From: Candidatus Magasanikiibacteriota bacterium | GTDB taxonomy: Bacteria; Patescibacteriota; Patescibacteriia; Magasanikbacterales; UBA922 | Assembly (NCBI GenBank): GCA_016214105.1 | Contig: JACRPD010000026.1 | Span: forward strand, 1 to 17,635 | Direction of reading: 5' to 3' | DNA length: 17,635 nt | Shown: positions 11,935-17,635 of the stretch, piece after piece | Position numbering within the stretch: the stretch's first letter is position 1 | Layout: each line of letters starts with the position of its first letter | Made by a program: the position numbers and the translations under genes | Notes under the pieces: generated by a model | What the model was told of the DNA's origin: nothing | Seen by the model: the letters and a program-made list of their open reading frames with translations, nothing else | Database searches by the model: none

Positions 11935-13320
11935 ATGCTTAAAAAATTATTAATTGTTTTTATTCTGTTTCTTTTGGCGATTGGCATCGGCGGTTATTTT
12001 TTAGTGAAAAATTTTACGCCGGTTGATATATTCAAGTCAGCGGTGGTTCAAGAGCAGATAAAAAAGAAAATCGGCGATGAGAAGATGGAAATTTTGAATC
12101 TGGCGCCCGCGCTGTTGGGGTTTTCTAAGCCAATGACCTATCTCTTGCTGTTTCAAAACAACACGGAACTACGGCCGGGCGGAGGGTTTATCGGCGTTTC
12201 CGCGGTAGTTAGATTTGACAAAGGCAGAATGGAATTGTTAAAGGTGGAAGGAACTGAAGTATTGGATAAAAATACTCCGGCGGATTGGAAACCGGAACCG
12301 CCGGCAATATTGAAAAAGCATTTGAAAGTTGACCGTTGGTATTTTCGCGATGCTAATTGGTCGCCTGATTTCAGCGAGAGCGCGAAGAAAGCGCTGGAAT
12401 TGTATCAAGGCGAGGGCGGCGTAATGGCCGGAGAAATAGACGCGGTGGCGAGCATCACGCCGACAGTGGTTGAAGAGTTATTGAAACTGACTGGTCCGAT
12501 TACAGTTGATGGAATAGAGTTTACCGGCGAAAATGTTACTGAAAAATTGGAATATGAAGTCGAATATGGGTATGACGAGAAAGGCCTGCATTTTTTGGAG
12601 CGTAAAAATATTTTAAAACCGCTGATGTTGGAATTTTTAAGCAAGCTGAAGAAGTTCGGCTGGAGCAATTTTCAAACATATCTCGGCTTAATTCAAAAAT
12701 TAGCCGAAGAAAAACAGATTTTGGTTTATAGCCTTAATCCGAATTTGCAAGAGTCGTTAGACGATAAAGACTGGACGGGACGTGTTAAAAACACTGCCGG
12801 CGATTACTTGTTGTGGGTTGACGCGAACTTGGCGTCTTTAAAAACCGATCACGCGATTAAGAGAGTTTTAAATTATAAAATTATACAACAAGCTGATGGA
12901 AGATTTTTGGCAACAGCGGAAATGAAATATAATCATACTGGCAAGTTTGATTGGCGCACGTCGCGCTACCGCACTTATGCGCGCGTGTACGCTCCGCTCG
13001 GTTCTGAACTTATCAGCGTCAGCGGTGCGATGAAATGGGATCGTTCGTCCGGACCTGGCGAGGTTGATCAAGGCGAGGAGTTAGGCAAAAAATGGTTCGG
13101 TGCGTTTATTGCGATTGAACCGGGCCAAACCGGGCGTCTTTCTTTTTCTTATTTGCTTCCGAACACAATTAGTGAACAAATCAAAAACGGTTTGTATACA
13201 TTATTTGTTCAGAAGCAATCAGGACTTCCGGAAATGGGTTTGACGGTTAATACAAAATTTGGTACAACTATCAGTACGATACTGCGTACAGATAAGGAGT
13301 TTGAATTTTATGTTGATTAA
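11935..13320 (+). CDS. DUF4012 domain-containing envelope protein
   Basis: 461 residues with an N-terminal membrane anchor (residues 4-24) and the DUF4012 core. Its hallmark LLFQNNTELRPGGGFIG lies at 71-87 and is followed by a large extracytoplasmic region ending in EFEFYVD. Weak similarity to the LytR-CpsA-Psr/attachment type of surface protein is sometimes noted for DUF4012, but its reaction is unproven. Members frequently neighbour glycosyltransferases in reduced genomes, as here, suggesting a role in surface polymer export or attachment. It is shorter than many DUF4012 proteins. It begins 3 bases after the GT2 gene, and its last 11 bases overlap the mreB start, so the three are probably co-transcribed and translationally coupled. 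Confidence 0.85.
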   Translation: MLKKLLIVFILFLLAIGIGGYFLVKNFTPVDIFKSAVVQEQIKKKIGDEKMEILNLAPALLGFSKPMTYLLLFQNNTELRPGGGFIGVSAVVRFDKGRMELLKVEGTEVLDKNTPADWKPEPPAILKKHLKVDRWYFRDANWSPDFSESAKKALELYQGEGGVMAGEIDAVASITPTVVEELLKLTGPITVDGIEFTGENVTEKLEYEVEYGYDEKGLHFLERKNILKPLMLEFLSKLKKFGWSNFQTYLGLIQKLAEEKQILVYSLNPNLQESLDDKDWTGRVKNTAGDYLLWVDANLASLKTDHAIKRVLNYKIIQQADGRFLATAEMKYNHTGKFDWRTSRYRTYARVYAPLGSELISVSGAMKWDRSSGPGEVDQGEELGKKWFGAFIAIEPGQTGRLSFSYLLPNTISEQIKNGLYTLFVQKQSGLPEMGLTVNTKFGTTISTILRTDKEFEFYVD

Positions 13321-14317
13321 AAAGGTTGCCATCGACTTGGGTACCACAAACATCCTAGTCCATGTTCCAAAACGCGGTATTGTTGTTAATGAACCATCGG
13401 TGGTGGCGATATCAAAAGAAGATAGGAAAGTCTTAGCGGTTGGTTTGGAAGCTAAAGAAATGATCGGGCGTACTCCCGATACGATTATCGCGGAGCGGCC
13501 GCTGAAAGACGGCGTGATCGCGAACTATCGCACCACGGAAGCGATGCTGCGATATTTTATCAATAAAGCTCTTGGCGGGGTGCGTTTGTTTCGTCCGGAA
13601 GTGATGGTGGCAGTGCCGGCGGGGATCAGTTCCACTGAACGCCGGGCGGTGATTGATGCGGCCATGGCCGCCGGCGCGCGCGCGGCTTACATTATTAAAG
13701 AGCCGATTGTTGCGGCGATTGGTTCTGATATTCCGATTGGTTCAGCATCCGGACACATGATTATTGATATCGGCGGCGGCACGGCGGAAATTGCGGTTAT
13801 TTCTTTGGGCGGAATTGTATCGTGGGGTTCGGTTAGAATCGGCGGCAATCGATTTGACGCTTCAATCGCCGAACATATTCGGCGCAAGTGCGGTCTGGCG
13901 ATTGGCGAACAAAGGTCAGAAGATGTGAAGATAGTTGTTGGCTCGGCAATGTTTATGGACAAGCCATTGACCATGGATGTGCGCGGCCGGGATATGATTT
14001 CCGGCCTGCCCAAGACTATTACTGTCACTTCCGATGATGTTACGGAAGCCCTGCAACACGACCTGCATCAATTGGTTGAAGCGATCAAAGAAGTTTTGCA
14101 CAAAACACCTCCGGAATTGTCCGCTGATGTGATGGACAAGGGAATTGTAATGTCCGGCGGATCCAGTTTATTGCGCAATTTGGACGAGCTGATCGCTGAT
14201 GCCACCGGCGTGCCGTGTTATGTCGCGGACGAGCCATTGTTATGCGTAGCCAAAGGCACCGGCATCGCGTTAGAAAATTTGGAGAGCTATAAGAGAAGTA
14301 TCCTATCCACCAAATAA
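13310..14317 (+). CDS. mreB: Rod shape-determining protein MreB (actin-like)
   Basis: 335 residues from the ATG at 13310, chosen over the upstream frame start (13259) because AAGGAG lies at 13294-13299 and the protein then begins LIKKVAIDLGTTN, as MreB should. Actin-fold motifs are intact: phosphate-1 DLGTTN (9-14), phosphate-2 DIGGGTAEIAVIS (from 153), connect segment ERRAVIDAAMAAGA, and adenosine motif VMSGGSSLLRNL near the C-terminus. MreB polymerises on ATP under the membrane and guides cell-wall synthesis, implying a rod-shaped or elongating cell with a wall. No mreC or mreD is adjacent. It overlaps the DUF4012 gene by 11 bases and precedes the GT4 gene by 3. Confidence 0.95.
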   Translation: MLIKKVAIDLGTTNILVHVPKRGIVVNEPSVVAISKEDRKVLAVGLEAKEMIGRTPDTIIAERPLKDGVIANYRTTEAMLRYFINKALGGVRLFRPEVMVAVPAGISSTERRAVIDAAMAAGARAAYIIKEPIVAAIGSDIPIGSASGHMIIDIGGGTAEIAVISLGGIVSWGSVRIGGNRFDASIAEHIRRKCGLAIGEQRSEDVKIVVGSAMFMDKPLTMDVRGRDMISGLPKTITVTSDDVTEALQHDLHQLVEAIKEVLHKTPPELSADVMDKGIVMSGGSSLLRNLDELIADATGVPCYVADEPLLCVAKGTGIALENLESYKRSILSTK

Positions 14318-14320
14318 ATT

Positions 14321-15451
14321 ATGCTGGTAGGAATAGACGCTTCACGCGCTAATGATGACCAGAAAACCGGTGTAGGCTGGTATGCTTGGCATTTGATTGA
14401 AGAACTCAAAACTCAAAACACAATTAACAAAACACAGCGACCGAACGTTCGGTTTGTTTTATATACACGAGAACCATTGCGAGGCGCGTTGGCGAATCTG
14501 CCGGCGAATTGCACACAAAAAGTGCTCAAATGGCCTCCGCAAAAATTTTGGACGCAAATAAGATTAAGTTGGGAAATGTTAGTTAATCCGCCGGATGTTT
14601 TATTCATTCCCGCGCATGTCTTTCCGATTATCCATCCGAAAAAAACAGTGATGACAGTTCATGACATGGCCGCCCTGCGTTTTCCAAAGAGTTATAATTG
14701 GTTTGAACGGTGGTATACGGTTTGGTCGGCGAAATATGCAGTGAAAAAGTTGTGGCGGGTGATAGTGCCGAGTGTATTTGTGAAGAGAGAGTTAACAAGT
14801 TTGCAAGTTTGCAAGTTTGCAGGTGAGAAGATTGTGGTTATTCCGCATGGGTATGATAGACGATATGAGAGAAAATATGAGACAGATATAAAAAAAATAT
14901 TAGAAAAATATAATATTGAAAGACCGTTTGTGTTATCAGTTGGCAGGTTGGAGGAGAAGAAAAATACGGCGAGGATTGTGGAGGCGTTTGGCAAATGTAG
15001 AGATGCATTGCAATGCGTCTCAACGCAATTGGTGTTGATTGGCTTGCCTGGGTATGGATATGAAAAAACGAAGAGAGCGATTGAGACGAGCGTATTTAAA
15101 TCAGATATTTTTGAATTGGGTTATGTTGACGCGGACGACCTGCCATACATAATGAACGCGGCCGAGGTGTTTGTTTATCCGAGTTTGTACGAAGGGTTTG
15201 GTTTGCCGGTTTTAGAGGCATTGGCCTGCGGAGAGCCGGTCGTGGCGGGAAAGGGAAGTTGTTTGGAAGAAGTCGGCGGCGAGGCCTGTGTTTATGTTGA
15301 CCCAACAAATATTGACGAGATAGCGCGGGCGATTCAGACCGCTAGAAATAATTTTAATCCGGCAACCCTTCGGCTTCGCTCAGGGCAGGCAGGAAAGTTC
15401 TCATGGGGAAAAAGCGCCAGCTTGACTGCGCGCTTGTTAGGAATAACGTAA
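14321..15451 (+). CDS. Family 4 glycosyltransferase with in-frame repeat segments
   Basis: A 376-residue GT-B enzyme. The acceptor half begins MLVGIDASRANDDQKTGVGWY. The donor half starts near residue 200 with RPFVLSVGRLEEKKNTARIVEAF, contains YPSLYEGFGLPVLEALACG (286-304, the EX7E motif) and ends with the usual Glu/Gly-rich nucleotide-sugar loop GEACVYVDPTN. It probably transfers a hexose from a nucleotide sugar to a membrane-bound acceptor, consistent with its place after the GT2, DUF4012 and mreB genes. Four surface-loop regions (about residues 31-39, 159-168, 225-236, 349-357) are encoded by short repeats of dispersed type; all keep frame and leave the catalytic motifs intact. It begins 3 bases after mreB without a Shine-Dalgarno sequence. 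Confidence 0.88.
   Translation: MLVGIDASRANDDQKTGVGWYAWHLIEELKTQNTINKTQRPNVRFVLYTREPLRGALANLPANCTQKVLKWPPQKFWTQIRLSWEMLVNPPDVLFIPAHVFPIIHPKKTVMTVHDMAALRFPKSYNWFERWYTVWSAKYAVKKLWRVIVPSVFVKRELTSLQVCKFAGEKIVVIPHGYDRRYERKYETDIKKILEKYNIERPFVLSVGRLEEKKNTARIVEAFGKCRDALQCVSTQLVLIGLPGYGYEKTKRAIETSVFKSDIFELGYVDADDLPYIMNAAEVFVYPSLYEGFGLPVLEALACGEPVVAGKGSCLEEVGGEACVYVDPTNIDEIARAIQTARNNFNPATLRLRSGQAGKFSWGKSASLTARLLGIT
14403..14436 (+). repeat. AACTCAAAACTCAAAACACAA-type repeat inside the GT4 gene
   Basis: A low-complexity run of AACTCAAA and ACAAAACAC words encodes residues around KTQNTINKTQ, in the loop after the first helix. It resembles single-arm intergenic arrays in word length and degeneracy. Confidence 0.5.
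14796..14819 (+). repeat. Three tandem copies of CAAGTTTG inside the GT4 gene
   Basis: The 8-bp unit CAAGTTTG is repeated exactly three times. Because 24 is a multiple of 3, the frame is kept while each copy is read in a different frame, giving TSLQVCKFA at the domain linker (about 159-167). Confidence 0.9.
15000..15021. repeat. 22-bp near-perfect palindrome inside the GT4 gene
   Basis: GAGATGCATTG and CAATGCGTCTC pair with a single G-T mismatch, encoding the CRDALQCVS region in a loop of the donor domain. The GCAT/ATGCGTC core is similar to the stem of the hicA terminator at 8966-8984. Confidence 0.7.
15364..15390 (+). repeat. CCTTCGGCTTCGCTCAGG-type dispersed repeat at the 3' end of the GT4 gene
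   Basis: The sequence CCTTCGGCTTCGCTCAGG, an imperfect palindrome, encodes TLRLRSGQA in frame, about 27 residues before the stop. This word (reverse strand reading ALSEAEG) is a very common dispersed repeat in environmental bacterial genomes. Confidence 0.7.
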
Positions 15452-15463
15452 GTGTGGTATTAT
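15434..15463 (+). promoter_or_regulatory. Possible promoter for holB
   Basis: TTGTTA (15434-15439) and TATTAT (15458-15463) are separated by 18 bases. Transcription would begin at about the ATG (15471), implying a leaderless or nearly leaderless message. The match is modest. Confidence 0.35.
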
Positions 15464-15470
15464 ATAGTAT

Positions 15471-16415
15471 ATGAGCGAGATAATCGGCCACAAAGAGGCG
15501 CTGGAATTTTTTGATAAAGTAATCGCGAATGATAATTTGAGCCACGCTTATTGTTTTATCGGGCCGGAACAGGTTGGTAAACGAACGGTGGCCGAAGAAA
15601 TCGCGGCCAAATTATTAAAAACATCGCGGGAAAATTTATTCAGACAGCCGGATTTTATTCTGGTAGGACAATCGCTTAATGAAAAAACCGGCAAAACCAG
15701 GAAAGACATCACGGTTGAGCAGATGCGCGAATTGCGTTCCAGTCTGGTCCAGCACGCTTTCGTCGGCGGCTATAAAGTCGCGCTGATTGACGACGCGGAA
15801 AAAATGAATCTTGAGGCCGCGAACGCGCTGTTGAAAAGATTGGAAGAACCGGCGCCGCGTACCATTTTATTTTTAATTGTCACGGACGAAGAAAAATTGC
15901 CGGAAACGGTTTTATCGCGCTGCCAGCGAATATATTTTCATTCGGTAAAAAAAGAAGAACTTGAAAATTATTTGATTAAACTTGGTATTAATAGGCCGGA
16001 ATTGGTTAATTCGGCGCAGGGTTTGCCTGGGCGGTTGATTGATTGGCTGGAAGATGAAGACAGATTTATTAAATACAAAACAGAGACGGATAGATTTTTA
16101 GGAATGATCGGCCAGCCGTTTTTTTCCAAATTAAAATCAGTGGAGGAATTATTCGGCGAAAAAGGCGGGGATACCATAATGACGAGAGAAAATTTAGACT
16201 CGGTTTTGGGCTTGTGGCAATTATTGATAAGGGATATTTGCTTGACTGCCGCGGGTTTGGCGTCAGAAGCGGTGAATCAAGTTAAAATTTCTACCGGTAG
16301 TCAAAATAAGACTTGGGTGGAGCTGGAAAAACAGATAATAACAGCGCGAGGTTTGCTGAATCAGAATATCCATCCGAGATTGGTGTTGGAAAATGTTTTA
16401 TTGAATTTACCATAA
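15471..16415 (+). CDS. holB: DNA polymerase III subunit delta' (clamp loader)
   Basis: 314 residues of the AAA+ clamp-loader type. It opens with IIGHKEALEFFDKVIANDNLSHAYCFIGP; a P-loop GPEQVGKRT lies at 31-39, DITVEQMRELRSSL in the middle, KVALIDDAEKMN as Walker B region, NALLKRLEEPAPRTILFLI, and LSRCQRI (about 147) with the SRC arginine-finger motif. The four zinc-binding cysteines common in delta' and gamma subunits are absent. The subunit helps open and load the sliding clamp on primed DNA at the replication fork. It sits 19 bases after the GT4 gene, as an apparent passenger in an envelope gene run, possibly with its own weak promoter. Confidence 0.9.
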   Translation: MSEIIGHKEALEFFDKVIANDNLSHAYCFIGPEQVGKRTVAEEIAAKLLKTSRENLFRQPDFILVGQSLNEKTGKTRKDITVEQMRELRSSLVQHAFVGGYKVALIDDAEKMNLEAANALLKRLEEPAPRTILFLIVTDEEKLPETVLSRCQRIYFHSVKKEELENYLIKLGINRPELVNSAQGLPGRLIDWLEDEDRFIKYKTETDRFLGMIGQPFFSKLKSVEELFGEKGGDTIMTRENLDSVLGLWQLLIRDICLTAAGLASEAVNQVKISTGSQNKTWVELEKQIITARGLLNQNIHPRLVLENVLLNLP

Positions 16416-16420
16416 ATAAA

Positions 16421-16496
16421 GGCTTACAAGGCCTGCAATGTTTACAATGCTCACAAGGCATCGTAAGCTTTGTTAGCCTCGTTAGCCTTGTAAGCC
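16421..16496. repeat. Palindrome of ACAAGGC words between holB and the lipoprotein gene
   Basis: A perfect 12-bp inverted repeat, GGCTTACAAGGC (16421-16432) with GCCTTGTAAGCC (16485-16496), encloses more degenerate 9-10-nt words. About four are forward (TTACAAGGC, CTGCAATGT, TTACAATGC, TCACAAGGC), then about four are inverted (ATCGTAAGC, TTTGTTAGCC, TCGTTAGCC, TTGTAAGCC). It fills most of the 97-base spacer; no U-tract or promoter is evident. Confidence 0.85.
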
Positions 16497-16512
16497 TTAC
16501 TAATTAAATTAT

Positions 16513-17601
16513 ATGCGGCGAAGATTTATTCTAACTTTATTTGGTATCGCGTTCGTTTTGTTGTTAACCGGCGCCAGCTGTGTGTCTTTTTCTTCAGACA
16601 AAAACGGCACGTCCGGGCCGGCGGGCATGTTTGTGTCCGTGGATAAAGGCGAATCGTGGCAGCAGATTTCCGCTTTGCCAAAAGCGGACGGGGTGAAGAG
16701 TATCAACGGCGTCAGTGTTTATCGTCTTTATGAAGATCCGCAGGATCCGCGCGCGATGTATATAACCACGCCGGCCAATGGCATGTTTTATACTTTTGAC
16801 GACGGCAAAACCTGGCGTCAGCCGGAAGGGCCGCTGTCCAGCGGGTTTGTTTACGCCGTGGCCGTGCATCCGAAAAATAAATGCGTGCTTTTCGCCACTA
16901 ACGGCCGGCAAGTTTTCCGCACCGATGATTGTCTGCGTTCGTGGACTGAAGTTGACAGCGAACTGCGGTCAGATGTGTCAGTACGCGCGCTGGCATTCAA
17001 TCCTTTTCCGCCGTATCAGATTTATCAAGCCAAAACCAATGGCGATATTTTGCAAAGTTTTGACAGCGGCCACGGTTGGCAGGTAACTCAGCAATTTAAA
17101 AAGAGATTGGTTAATTTAGTCGCCAGTCCGTTGAAAGAAAATCTGCTGTACGCGGTAATGAAAGAAGACGGTTTGTATCGTTCCGAAGATGGCGGCGCGA
17201 GCTGGGTATCGGTGAAAGATAAATTGAAGAAATTTTCCGACGCGCTGGAGTATCGGCGCTTCGCTTTGCACGCGACCAAACCGGACACAATTTATTGGAT
17301 TTCCACTTACGGCATCCTGCGTTCCGATGACCGCGGAGATAGTTGGACGGAGATGAAATTGCTTACCCCGCCCGGCAGCGCCAGCATCTATGGGTTCGCG
17401 GTTAATCCGCAAAATGAAAACGAAATTTATTATGTTGGCACAGTCGGCAATCGCTCCCTTTTTTACAAAACAGTTGACGGCGGCAAGATTTGGACCACGA
17501 AAAAAGTTCCTTCCGGACAATTGCCGAGCGTTTTGCGCGCGCATCCGACGCAGGCTAATGTGATTTATATGGGTTTCAGCATTCCGCCGAAACAGAAATA
17601 A
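16513..17601 (+). CDS. Exported BNR/Asp-box beta-propeller, probable lipoprotein
   Basis: 362 residues with a basic start (MRRR), a hydrophobic stretch (5-18) and LLLTGASC ending at C23, a lipobox-like site although position -3 is Gly rather than Leu. The mature part has seven Asp-box-like repeats: SVDKGESW, TFDDGKTW, RTDDCLRSW, SFDSGHGW, RSEDGGASW, RSDDRGDSW and KTVDGGKIW, spaced as in a seven-bladed sortilin/photosystem-stability-factor-type propeller. Such propellers bind proteins or glycans at the cell surface; no catalytic residues of a sialidase are evident. It follows holB by 97 bases containing a palindromic repeat and is the last gene of the rightward run. Partner and function are unknown. 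Confidence 0.85.
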   Translation: MRRRFILTLFGIAFVLLLTGASCVSFSSDKNGTSGPAGMFVSVDKGESWQQISALPKADGVKSINGVSVYRLYEDPQDPRAMYITTPANGMFYTFDDGKTWRQPEGPLSSGFVYAVAVHPKNKCVLFATNGRQVFRTDDCLRSWTEVDSELRSDVSVRALAFNPFPPYQIYQAKTNGDILQSFDSGHGWQVTQQFKKRLVNLVASPLKENLLYAVMKEDGLYRSEDGGASWVSVKDKLKKFSDALEYRRFALHATKPDTIYWISTYGILRSDDRGDSWTEMKLLTPPGSASIYGFAVNPQNENEIYYVGTVGNRSLFYKTVDGGKIWTTKKVPSGQLPSVLRAHPTQANVIYMGFSIPPKQK

Positions 17602-17635
17602 TTTAATTATAAATCATAAATCTAAAATCTTAAAT
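17602..17635 (+). repeat. AAATC-word array cut by the window edge
   Basis: After the lipoprotein stop the sequence consists of TAAATCAT, AAATCT, AAAATCT and TAAAT words. It looks like the first arm of another low-complexity intergenic array, but the window ends before any inverted arm could appear. Confidence 0.4.

Noticed and set aside
13259..13309. mreB starting at 13259
   Set aside because: The extra 17 residues do not resemble MreB; the ATG at 13310 has AAGGAG upstream and yields the canonical start before DLGTTN.

Overview
The window looks like a chromosomal piece of a Candidate Phyla Radiation (Patescibacteria, Parcubacteria-like) bacterium. This rests on gene content and style rather than a marker-gene phylogeny: a DUF4012 envelope protein, a very short TsaB, a winged-helix regulator fused to a degenerate nucleotidyltransferase domain, mostly absent Shine-Dalgarno sequences, tight gene packing, and many short dispersed repeats, some running in frame through genes. 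UGA terminates at least four intact genes here, so the standard bacterial code applies.

Layout. Positions 1-89 hold the 5' end of a leftward glycosyltransferase, divergent from the rplJ-rplL operon (340-1300). That operon has a strong promoter, an L10-type leader and an attenuator-like hairpin touching the rplJ start codon. Facing it are two leftward genes: an EamA transporter broken by an in-frame UGA (1388-2305) and a 750-residue protein combining a PP2C-like domain, membrane segments and a propeller (2437-4689). Rightward from 4805 come the winged-helix/nucleotidyltransferase gene, tsaB, a protein with a PEP-utiliser swivelling domain, a DUF4143-type ATPase, a hicBA toxin-antitoxin pair and an acylphosphatase. 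Two leftward genes follow: a coiled-coil protein, and a GC-rich orphan that may have a histidine-phosphatase-like fold. From 10417 to 17601 there is a rightward cell-envelope run: membrane GT2 glycosyltransferase, DUF4012 protein, MreB, GT4 glycosyltransferase, DNA polymerase III delta' and a seven-Asp-box lipoprotein.

Function. The left end is translation machinery under leader control. The right end looks like an envelope and cell-shape operon, with surface-polymer synthesis, a probable ligase/attachment protein and the MreB scaffold, to which the replication gene holB is appended. The middle is accessory, and the toxin-antitoxin pair is flanked by a 25-bp duplication of the start of the acylphosphatase gene.

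The most unusual signal is repeat architecture. At least four intergenic spacers hold long imperfect palindromes whose arms are arrays of degenerate 8-12-nt words, with a different word in each spacer. One family (ATTNGTAT words in an 11-9-9-8-11 spacing) occurs in several copies, two of them just upstream of -35 boxes. Related low-complexity or palindromic words are translated in frame inside tsaB and both rightward glycosyltransferases.
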